Shown here one piece after another: positions 41,836 through 48,594 of a stretch of 64,000 nucleotides of DNA (positions within the stretch are counted from its first letter, which is position 1; every line of letters starts with the position of its first letter). Under the pieces are notes generated by a model, which was not told the origin of the DNA, ran no database searches, and was given only the letters and a program-made list of their open reading frames with translations. Source of the stretch: UBA1926 sp036732005 (lineage in GTDB: Bacteria; Planctomycetota; Phycisphaerae; Phycisphaerales; UBA1924). The position numbers were made by a program, and so were the translations under genes. The stretch is from positions 124,001 through 188,000 of the forward strand of contig DAINDF010000005.1 of the NCBI GenBank assembly GCA_036732005.1. Reading direction: 5' to 3'.

Positions 41836-41893
41836 GGCGGCTCCTTTCGGCGGCTCTGGGAACCCGCAGCCTACCCGAAGTCCCGCCCGATCC

Positions 41894-43321
41894 CTAGGCC
41901 ATCCGCACCCACTTGATGAGCGTCGCGAGGTTGGGCGGCTTGCCGAACATCAGCAGCCCGACTCGGAAGACCTTGCCGGCGAACCAGAGGAAGGCGACCA
42001 CGGCGAGGGCGTTGACGCCGACGGAGGCGAGCACCTGCCAGAGCGGGGGGGGCTCGTTGCTCGCGACCCGCATGATCATGACGAAGGGGCTGATCGGGGG
42101 GATGAAACTCAGCGTGGTGCTCAGCACCGAGTTGGGGGCGCGCACGACGGGGAGGAAGAAGAAGTAGGGGACCATGACGAAGAGCATGACCGGCGTCATC
42201 AGGGCCTGGGCTTCGCGCAGCTCGTTCACGGCCGATCCGATCGCGGCCATGAGCGAGGCGAACATGAAGTAGGCGAGCGCGAAGAACAGGAGCATCCAGG
42301 CGATGACGGCGCCGTCGATCAGGTCGAGCCGCTGGAAGGCGACGAGGGCGACGATGCCGACGGCGTTGTAGATGAGCAGCAGCGTGAGGCCGACGGCCAT
42401 CTGACCGATGATCTTGCCGGTCATCAGCTCGACGCTGCTGACGGCGCTGAGGAGGATCTCGACGACGCGGCTTGATTTTTCCTCGATCGTCGTGGTGAGG
42501 AGGTACTGCCCGCCGGTCATCACGCCCATGAGCATGAGGATCATGAAGGCCCCGGGCAGCAGCATGTTCAGCCCGAAGGCGCTCTCGCGGGTGCCCGTCT
42601 CGGTGACTTCCTGGGTGGAGGCGGCGTTGACATTGGTGAGGGCGTCGATCTTCTCCCGGTCGAGCCCCGCGGCGGCGAAGCGTTCTTCGCGGATGACCCA
42701 GCCCAGGGCCGAGCGGACCTCGCTGACGGTCCGGTCGTCGAGCTTGGGGACGGTGTACAGCTCGAAGGCGCCGTACGCGCCGCTCTGCGGGTCGGGCTCG
42801 ACGGCGTGCTCATCGACCACGGCGAGGGCGAGCAGGCCGCGGTCGGCGCCGCGTTCGGTCTTGCCGATGTTCTCGCGCAGGCGGGCCTGCTGGGCCTCGA
42901 GGTCGGCGTCGGGGGCGAGCGTGCTGACGCGGAGCTGGGGCACGCCGAACTGCTCGTAGAACTTCTCGAGCTGCTCGGGCGAGAGCGAATCGAGCTGGGA
43001 CTTGCCGAACTCGGGCAGTTGCCGGCCCAGCATGTCGCCCATCGCCTTCATCATCTCGTCGGTCTGCTCGAACCGGCTCTCGACGATGCTCTCGGGCTCG
43101 AGCCGCTCGGCGAGCATCTGGGCGACGCGACCCGAGCGGTCGATCAGGGCGAGTTCACCCCGGTCCGCCGGCGGCTTGGCGCTCTCGACGAGGATGACGA
43201 CCAGCGGCATGATCACCGCGACCAGCGCCGGCGCGAGCAACGCCGCGATGATGAAGCCCTTGGTGAGCGCCGTCGAGGCGAACTCCCGCCCCGCGATCTG
43301 GATGACCTTCACAGGATTCAT
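41894..43321 (-). CDS. ABC-2 type transporter permease (NatB-like)
   Basis: A 475-residue permease of the ABC-2 exporter family with the NatB/YhaP plan: one N-terminal helix (about 20-45), a large external domain (about 46-245) and six C-terminal helices (about 250-465; GAFMILMLMGVMTGGQYLLT, FLPVVRAPNSVLSTTLSFIP, then PPISPFVMIMRV). It pairs with the ATP-binding subunit, whose 3' end it overlaps by 4 bp. NatAB was named for sodium export in Bacillus, but the substrate here is not known. Confidence 0.9.
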   Translation of the reverse strand: MNPVKVIQIAGREFASTALTKGFIIAALLAPALVAVIMPLVVILVESAKPPADRGELALIDRSGRVAQMLAERLEPESIVESRFEQTDEMMKAMGDMLGRQLPEFGKSQLDSLSPEQLEKFYEQFGVPQLRVSTLAPDADLEAQQARLRENIGKTERGADRGLLALAVVDEHAVEPDPQSGAYGAFELYTVPKLDDRTVSEVRSALGWVIREERFAAAGLDREKIDALTNVNAASTQEVTETGTRESAFGLNMLLPGAFMILMLMGVMTGGQYLLTTTIEEKSSRVVEILLSAVSSVELMTGKIIGQMAVGLTLLLIYNAVGIVALVAFQRLDLIDGAVIAWMLLFFALAYFMFASLMAAIGSAVNELREAQALMTPVMLFVMVPYFFFLPVVRAPNSVLSTTLSFIPPISPFVMIMRVASNEPPPLWQVLASVGVNALAVVAFLWFAGKVFRVGLLMFGKPPNLATLIKWVRMA

Positions 43322-44313
43322 CGGGCGACCTCCTCGGCGTCGATGGGCCCGGCGGGCGCCCCGGCCCGCAACGCGGCGCGGAGATCCTCGCCCGAGTCGC
43401 CCTTGCCCTTGACGATGTCGATGAAGATGTCCTCGAGCGTGGGGCGGTGCACCTCGACGCGGGCCATCGGGGCGGCCGAGGCGACCGCGGCGACGGCGGC
43501 CGCGGGGTCGGCCCCGTCGACGAGCCTGGCCTCGAAGTGGCCCTCGGTGAACCGCACGCCCTCGATCATCGGCAGCGCCTCGACGCTCGCGGTGCCCGAG
43601 TCGCCGTTGAGCGGCTCGAACCAGAGGGCCCTCGGCGCGGCCCGGGCGCGGATATCACGGACCGTGTCGTCGAGCACCTTGCGCCCGTTGTGGATCATCA
43701 CGATGTGGTCGCAGAGCTGCTGGGCCTGCGCCATGACATGCGTGGAGAAGATGATGGTGGCGCCGCGCTCGTGCTCGGCCCGGAACAGGTCGCGCAGCAG
43801 GCGCATGTTCACGGGGTCGAGCCCGCTGAAGGGCTCGTCGAGGATCAGCAGGTCGGGTTCGTGCAGCACCGCGGAGATGAACTGCACCTTCTGCTGCATG
43901 CCCTTGCTGAGTTCCTCGCACTTCTTGTTCCAGACACCGGGCAGTTCGACCCGTTCGAGCCACCCGGCGATCCTGTCGTTCAGCCCCCGGGGCGAGACGC
44001 CCTTGAGGCGGGCCATGTAGCGGAGAAAGGGCCCGACCTTCATCTTCTTGTAGACGCCCCGCTCCTCGGGGAGATACCCGATGCGGTCCTTGCTCTCCAC
44101 GGCGGACTTGCGGCCGAGCACGGACAACTCGCCCGAGTCGGGGAAGAGGATCGCCATGATCATGCGGATGGTCGTGGTCTTGCCCGCCCCGTTGGGCCCG
44201 ATGAGCCCGACCAGCGAGCCGGCGGGGATGTCGAGGTCGATCCCCTCGACGGCCACCTTGGCGCCGAAGGTCTTGCGCACGGACCGCAACGAGATCGCTT
44301 GTTCGGTGTTCAC
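43318..44313 (-). CDS. ABC transporter ATP-binding protein (NatA-like)
   Basis: A 331-residue ATPase subunit. Walker A is GPNGAGKTTTIR (about 38-49), followed by GYLPEERGVYKKMKV (Q-loop region variant), signature ELSKGMQQKVQF, Walker B LLILDEPFSGLDP and the switch His in IIFSTHVM. A C-terminal domain of about 100 residues ends LEDIFIDIVKG, as in NatA-type subunits. The start is a GTG at 44313 with a TATCCT box 6 bases before it. The permease gene follows directly, and together they form a two-gene exporter. Confidence 0.93.
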   Translation of the reverse strand: MNTEQAISLRSVRKTFGAKVAVEGIDLDIPAGSLVGLIGPNGAGKTTTIRMIMAILFPDSGELSVLGRKSAVESKDRIGYLPEERGVYKKMKVGPFLRYMARLKGVSPRGLNDRIAGWLERVELPGVWNKKCEELSKGMQQKVQFISAVLHEPDLLILDEPFSGLDPVNMRLLRDLFRAEHERGATIIFSTHVMAQAQQLCDHIVMIHNGRKVLDDTVRDIRARAAPRALWFEPLNGDSGTASVEALPMIEGVRFTEGHFEARLVDGADPAAAVAAVASAAPMARVEVHRPTLEDIFIDIVKGKGDSGEDLRAALRAGAPAGPIDAEEVAR

Positions 44314-44319
44314 GGGGGG

Positions 44320-44325
44320 AGGATA
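44320..44325 (-). promoter_or_regulatory. Leaderless-type -10 motif for ABC ATPase gene
   Basis: TATCCT on the minus strand, 6 cytosines before the GTG start at 44313; identical in box and spacing to asnB. Confidence 0.5.
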
Positions 44326-44332
44326 GCCGGAT

Positions 44333-45076
44333 TCAGTGCGGGAGACCGCCCAGCCAGGCGCGGAGCAACTCGGGCCAGAGCCCGAGGCGGGGGTGCTCGA
44401 GGCCGAGGCCGAACCCGTGCCCGCCGGTCGGCATGATGTGAAGCTCGATGGGGCGGCCTGCGAGTCGGCATGCGTCGGCGAGTTCGAACGCGCCGCCGAC
44501 CGGCACCGCGGGGTCGTCCTGGGCGTGAAGGAGAAACATCGGCGGGCTGTCGGCGGTCACGCGGGTCTGCAGCGACCGGCTCCGCCGCGCTGCTTCGCCC
44601 GCGTTCTGCCCCAGGAGGTTGGCGACGCTCCCCTCGTGGCACGGCGGGAGCATCGAGACGACCGGGTAGATCAGCGCCGCCGCGTCGGGACGGCCCGACC
44701 AGGTGTCCGCGAGGTCGTCCCCGGTGTCGGTCTCGGCGTGCAGCAGGGCCGCCGAGCCCGCGAGATGCCCCCCGGCGCTGAACCCGAGCACGGCGACCCT
44801 TCGGGGCGAGAGCCCGAACTGCTCGGCGTGGTCGCGCACGACGCGGATCGCTCGGCAGGCGTCGCGGAGCGGGCGCAGTCCCAGGGGCTCGCCCGCTCCG
44901 CCGTCCGCCGCCGTGGTGTACGGCACATCGACGGCGGCGAAACCGTGCATCGCGAGCCAAATGGCGACGGCGGGTCCCTCGTGCCAGGAGCGGAAGCGAT
45001 AGCCGCCCCCCGCGAGGCAGACCACGGTCACCGGCGGCCGGTCGCGATCGACGCGGGCCGGCAGGAGGAGATCCAT
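44333..45076 (-). CDS. Alpha/beta-hydrolase (esterase/lipase-like)
   Basis: A 247-residue serine hydrolase of the BD-FAE/acetyl-esterase-like group. The oxyanion region CLAGGGYRFRSWHEGP and the nucleophile elbow GFSAGGH (Ser about 121) are clear. The acid is probably in LLHAQDDPAVPV and the histidine in TGGHGFGLGLEH. Such enzymes often deacetylate xylan or other sugars, but the substrate is unknown. No signal peptide is visible from the ATG at 45076, which has GGGAGGGGG just upstream. It lies upstream of the ABC pair on the same strand with only 19 bp between. Confidence 0.87.
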   Translation of the reverse strand: MDLLLPARVDRDRPPVTVVCLAGGGYRFRSWHEGPAVAIWLAMHGFAAVDVPYTTAADGGAGEPLGLRPLRDACRAIRVVRDHAEQFGLSPRRVAVLGFSAGGHLAGSAALLHAETDTGDDLADTWSGRPDAAALIYPVVSMLPPCHEGSVANLLGQNAGEAARRSRSLQTRVTADSPPMFLLHAQDDPAVPVGGAFELADACRLAGRPIELHIMPTGGHGFGLGLEHPRLGLWPELLRAWLGGLPH

Positions 45077-45309
45077 GGTGCGGTCCCCCTCCCAGAGGGG
45101 GAGTCGCTTGGTTCGCTCTCCTTCGGATCTCCAGCCCGGTTCCACGCGTCGGCGCTCCTGTGTGTCTCGGGCCCCGGTCGGAATCCTCGAAACTCGGGGC
45201 TCAGAGTCCCGAATATGGTACCGTCCGCCGCGCACGGGGGTGCCGCGGCGCTCGCCTTCTCAACCGGGTGAAACGAGAACAAGAACAGCATCGGAAAGGG
45301 GAATGGTCC

Positions 45310-45897
45310 ATGGCTCACTCGCGGATCCTGTCGGTTTGTCGTCCGGGGCGTCTGCTCGTGCCGTCGCTCGCGCTGCTCGGGGGCGTCTCGCTGCTGGCGA
45401 TGGGCGCGGGTCTGGGGGCGGGGCAGGTGAACCAGCCCGCGGAGGCGCCCGCATCGCCCGCCCGGGGCGGCGGACCGGGCGACCTCGGGAGAATGCTCGT
45501 CGAAGGGCTGCGGACCACCGAAGGGTGCCTCGGCGTGGACTCCGGGCAGTTCCAGAGCGGGTTCAGCACGATCATCGCCTGGTTCGAAAACAAGGCGGCC
45601 GCCGAGCGGTGGTACTACTCCCCGACCCACGCCCGGCTCATGGGGATGGCCGGGGCCGACCCGCAAGCCAGCAAGCCGCTCGAGCATGTGGCGGATGGGG
45701 ACCTTCCCGTCATGGTGATCGCGTCGATCGCGTTCGACGGCCCGCCGGCGGTGCCGGGCAGCCCGATCCCGTTCAGCAAGATCTCGATCGAGATGTACAC
45801 CCCGCTGCCGGGCGGGGCGGCGATCAACGGGCGTCTGGCCCCCGAAGCCTTCCCGATCCCGCACTTCCGGCGGCTCGACAACGCTGCGGGCGACTGA
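45310..45897 (+). CDS. Secreted DUF1330-like protein
   Basis: A 195-residue exported protein. A signal/anchor segment lies at about 14-38 (LLVPSLALLGGVSLLAMGAG). The central region SGFSTIIAWFENKAAAERWY with SPTHARLM resembles the ferredoxin-like dimeric barrel of DUF1330/antibiotic-monooxygenase-type proteins (pattern W-F-x-s-x-e-A-x-x-W-Y). It has no recognisable catalytic residue. AAAGGGGAA precedes the ATG at 45310. A copy of the structured repeat with a T-run follows 3 bp after the stop and probably ends the transcript. Confidence 0.7.
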   Translation: MAHSRILSVCRPGRLLVPSLALLGGVSLLAMGAGLGAGQVNQPAEAPASPARGGGPGDLGRMLVEGLRTTEGCLGVDSGQFQSGFSTIIAWFENKAAAERWYYSPTHARLMGMAGADPQASKPLEHVADGDLPVMVIASIAFDGPPAVPGSPIPFSKISIEMYTPLPGGAAINGRLAPEAFPIPHFRRLDNAAGD

Positions 45898-45899
45898 TC

Positions 45900-46015
45900 C
45901 GGATTCCCGGTCGTCCTCCGCCGTCGGTGCCGTGGGTCATCCCGGAGGGTGACCCACGAGCGGACGCGGTCCGCCATCCGCCGCCATCACCCTTTGGGAT
46001 GATGGCGGGCGCCGG
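45900..46015 (+). repeat. Interspersed structured repeat, copy D1
   Basis: Best-preserved copy. It starts CGGATTCCCGG. Arm 1 is CGTGGGTCA/TGACCCACG (45931-45939 with 45950-45958). Arm 2 is CGGAC/GTCCG (45961-45965 with 45969-45973). Arm 3 is CCGCCATCA/TGATGGCGG (45981-45989 with 46000-46008). An outer GGTGCC/GGCGCC closing stem encloses all three. It begins 3 bp after a stop codon. Confidence 0.85.
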
Positions 46016-46024
46016 TCTTTTTTT
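45981..46024 (+). terminator. Repeat arm 3 acting as terminator
   Basis: The arm-3 hairpin of copy D1 is followed after a short GC stretch by seven T residues (46018-46024). It lies directly downstream of the 45310 gene, so here the repeat looks domesticated as a Rho-independent terminator. Confidence 0.55.
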
Positions 46025-46034
46025 CCACATGGCC

Positions 46035-46117
46035 CGGTGCCGTGGGTCATCCCGGAGGGTGACCCACGAGCGGACGGTGTCCGTCGCCGTCACGCTCCGA
46101 GAGGACGGCCGGCACCG
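46035..46117 (+). repeat. Interspersed structured repeat, copy D2
   Basis: Lacks the CGGATTCCCGG start. Arm 1 is CGTGGGTCA/TGACCCACG (46041-46049 with 46060-46068). Arm 3 is degenerate (GCCGTC/GACGGC) and the copy ends GGCACCG. It is tandem with D1. Confidence 0.75.
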
Positions 46118-46208
46118 AGCACACGGTGGAACGGGGATCGGTCAAATCCGGCCGTCCTGGCTCACCCGGGGAGGCGACCCGTCGGATCCTGATCCTTGGG
46201 GAGGACGC

Positions 46209-46214
46209 TAGGCT
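46209..46214 (+). promoter_or_regulatory. Leaderless-type -10 motif for prfA
   Basis: TAGGCT, exactly 6 bases before the prfA ATG at 46221. No Shine-Dalgarno in the 6-base gap. Confidence 0.5.
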
Positions 46215-46220
46215 CCTTCC

Positions 46221-47318
46221 ATGGCGCTGGAGCCGCTGTCCGCCGCGGTCGCGTTGAAGCTCGACGAGCTCTCGTCGCAGTACGGAGAGATCACGCGCCG
46301 GCTCGCCGACCCCGATGCGCTCGCGGACCACCGCCTCGTGCGCGATCTGTCGATCAAGCGGGCCGCGCTCGCGCCGGTGGCGGAGGGTTACGAGCGCTAC
46401 CGCCGGCTCGCGGCGCAGATCGCCGAATGCCGGGAGGCGCTCGCGCCGGGGGGTGACCCCGACCTCGCCGAGATCGCCCGGGAGGAACTGCCCGGGCTCG
46501 AGGCGCGGGCGGCGGAGGAGATCGAGCGGGTGAAATCGTCGCTCGTGCAGTCCGACGACCGGCGGGTCGGGTCGGTGATGCTCGAGGTGCGCGCCGGCAC
46601 GGGGGGGGACGAGGCCGGGCTGTGGGCCCGAGACCTGCTCGCGATGTATGAGAAGTACGCCGCGAGCAAGGGCTGGGCCTGGGAGACGCTCGACCTCACC
46701 GAGGACGGCTCGGTCGGCGGCGTGCGGCACGCGGTGGTCAACATCCGGGGCGAGGGCGTCTGGGCGGAACTTGCGTTCGAGGCGGGGGTGCACTCGGTCA
46801 AGCGGGTGCCCGCGACCGAGACGCAGGGGCGGATCCACACCAGCACCGCGACGGTGGCCGTGCTGCCCGAGCCCGAGGCGGTCGAGGTGAACATAGACTG
46901 GGCCCGCGATGTGGTCGAACATGTGACGACCGCGCAGGGGCCCGGGGGGCAGAATGTCAACAAGGTCGCGACCGCGGTGCACATGGTGCACACGCCGACG
47001 GGCGTCGAGGTGCGCATGCAGGAGACCAAGAGCCAGGCCCAGAACCGCGAGAAGGCCAAACGCCTGCTGATCGCGAGGGTGTACGAGATCGAGCGGGCGA
47101 GAGCCGAGGCCGAGCGGTCGGCGGAGCGGCGAGGGCAGATCGGGACCGGTCAGCGCAGCGAGAAGGTGCGGGTCTATCGCTACCAGGACGGCATCGTGGC
47201 CGACGAGCGGCTGGGGCAGAAGTTCCAGAAGGCGAGCGTGCTGGACCGGGGAGAACTGGGGCCGGTGATCGAGGCGCTGATCGAGCAGGAGACGGCGCGG
47301 AGGTTGGCGGCGCAGTGA
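46221..47318 (+). CDS. prfA: Peptide chain release factor 1
   Basis: A 365-residue class I release factor that ends translation at UAA and UAG. The codon-recognition tripeptide is Pro197-Ala198-Thr199 in KRVPATETQGRIHTS, which marks RF1 and not RF2. The peptidyl-tRNA hydrolysis motif is Gly242-Gly243-Gln244 in GPGGQNVNK. The helical N-domain (1-110) and C-terminal GQRSEKVRVYRYQDGIVADE are normal. The usual partner prmC, which methylates the Gln, is not adjacent. Probably leaderless. A structured repeat starts 6 bp after the stop. Confidence 0.96.
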   Translation: MALEPLSAAVALKLDELSSQYGEITRRLADPDALADHRLVRDLSIKRAALAPVAEGYERYRRLAAQIAECREALAPGGDPDLAEIAREELPGLEARAAEEIERVKSSLVQSDDRRVGSVMLEVRAGTGGDEAGLWARDLLAMYEKYAASKGWAWETLDLTEDGSVGGVRHAVVNIRGEGVWAELAFEAGVHSVKRVPATETQGRIHTSTATVAVLPEPEAVEVNIDWARDVVEHVTTAQGPGGQNVNKVATAVHMVHTPTGVEVRMQETKSQAQNREKAKRLLIARVYEIERARAEAERSAERRGQIGTGQRSEKVRVYRYQDGIVADERLGQKFQKASVLDRGELGPVIEALIEQETARRLAAQ

Positions 47319-47323
47319 CAACC

Positions 47324-47413
47324 CGGTGCCGTGGGTCAACCCGCAGGGTGACCCACGAGGGGATGGCGTCCGCTGTTCGCCGCCGTCACGCCGCGCGATG
47401 ACGGCGGGCACCG
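47324..47413 (+). repeat. Interspersed structured repeat, copy E
   Basis: Arm 1 is CGTGGGTCA/TGACCCACG (47330-47338 with 47349-47357, loop ACCCGCAGGG). Arm 3 is CCGCCGTCA/TGACGGCGG (47380-47388 with 47399-47407), ending GCACCG. It starts 6 bp after the prfA stop. Confidence 0.8.
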
Positions 47414-47428
47414 ATCTTGTCCGTCCTG

Positions 47429-47631
47429 TTCTCCTCCCCCGTCGCCGACGGGGCCCTCAGAGAGGGAGCGGTGGCCCACCGCAGACGCGTCGGAGGGGGT
47501 CTTGGTGGGACAGGCGTCCCGCCTGTCTCTCGTTTTCGGACAGGCGGGACGCCTGTCCCACCGGACATCGGGCCCCCCCTCCGCCTCCGCTTCGCTCCGG
47601 CACCTCCCCCGTCGGTGACGGGGGAGGAGAA
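47429..47631. repeat. Nested inverted-repeat element, MITE-like
   Basis: Outer 25-bp arms (47429-47453 and 47607-47631; TTCTCCTCCCCCGTC at the left end) match in inverted orientation at 24 of 25 positions. Inside lies a perfect 24-bp inverted repeat (47504-47527 and 47539-47562; core GACAGGCGTCCCGCC on the left arm), 11 bp apart. The element has no coding capacity. It fills most of the 364-bp prfA to 47683 gap together with copy E. Such GC-rich nested palindromes are frequent in planctomycete genomes. Confidence 0.8.
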
Positions 47632-47682
47632 CCGCACCGATTGATGCACAGATACGCTCCGTAAACCCACCGGAGCCTCGCC

Positions 47683-48528
47683 ATGCACCGCTTTCCCGCC
47701 ATCCTGCTCTGCCTGCTGGCCGCCGCGGTCGCGTTCGCCGCCGAGCCGCACCGCGTCGCCACCTACAACATCCGCTTCGGTTCCGCGGACGACGGCCCCG
47801 ACGCCTGGCCCCTGCGGCGTGACAAGGTCGTCGAGACGATCGAGGACCTCGACGCCGACATCGTCGGCTTGCAGGAGGCGCTCCCCTTCCAGATCGCCTA
47901 CCTGCTCAAGGCCCTGCCCCGCTACGCCGCCGTCGGCGTGAGCCGGGAGGACGGGCGGACCGAGGGCGAGGCGAGCCCCATCCTCTACGACCGGACCCGC
48001 TACACGCTGGCCGGGGCCGAGACCTTCTGGCTCAGCGACACGCCGGGCGAGCCCTCCAACACATGGGGCGCCGCCTGCACGCGCGTCTGCACCCGGGCGA
48101 GGCTGGTCGACCTGAAGAGCGGCCAAGCGGTCGAGGTCTTCAACACGCACTTCGACCATGTCTCGCAGGCGGCCCGCGAGCGCAGCGCCCGGCTCATCCG
48201 GTCGCGGCTCGGGTCGCCGCCCGGAACGCCCGTGATCGTCATGGGCGATTTCAACGCGGGGGAGGACACCCCCGAGATGGAAACCCTGCGCGGCCCGGGC
48301 TCGCCGATTCCGCTCCTGGATTCGTACCGAGCGGTGCACCCGGAAGGTCCCGCGGGGACCTTCACCGGCTTCCGTGTCGACAGCGACGGCGGCTCGCAGA
48401 AGATCGACGCGGTGCTCATCGGCCCGGGGTGGCGCGTGCGCGGCGCCGGCATGGACCGCAGAAAGATCGAGGGCCGCTTCCCCTCTGATCACTTCCCGGT
48501 CTGGGCCGAGCTCGAGGCCGCGGAATGA
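47683..48528 (+). CDS. Secreted endonuclease/exonuclease/phosphatase-family protein
   Basis: A 281-residue exported metal-dependent phosphodiesterase-fold protein. A signal peptide spans about 1-20 (LLCLLAAAVAFA). Catalytic words of the family are ATYNIRFG, IVGLQEALPFQ (metal Glu), VFNTHFDHVS (catalytic His), VIVMGDFNAGED (Asp/Asn pair), and SDHFPVWAELE at the end (final Asp-His). It could cut nucleic acid, phospholipid or a phosphate ester; substrates vary widely in the family. GGAG lies about 8 bases before the ATG. A terminator for the opposite gene lies just past its stop. Confidence 0.88.
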   Translation: MHRFPAILLCLLAAAVAFAAEPHRVATYNIRFGSADDGPDAWPLRRDKVVETIEDLDADIVGLQEALPFQIAYLLKALPRYAAVGVSREDGRTEGEASPILYDRTRYTLAGAETFWLSDTPGEPSNTWGAACTRVCTRARLVDLKSGQAVEVFNTHFDHVSQAARERSARLIRSRLGSPPGTPVIVMGDFNAGEDTPEMETLRGPGSPIPLLDSYRAVHPEGPAGTFTGFRVDSDGGSQKIDAVLIGPGWRVRGAGMDRRKIEGRFPSDHFPVWAELEAAE

Positions 48529-48534
48529 CCGCGC

Positions 48535-48563
48535 GAAGAAAAAGACCCGGGGTTGCCCCCGGG
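48535..48563 (-). terminator. Rho-independent terminator after dockerin gene
   Basis: On the minus strand CCCGGGG/CCCCGGG (48546-48552 with 48557-48563, 4-nt loop) is followed by TCTTTTTCTT. It lies about 30 bp past the stop of the 48595-50337 gene. Confidence 0.75.
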
Positions 48564-48594
48564 CCCGATCGATCACTGGAGGTACAGGGCGCTC

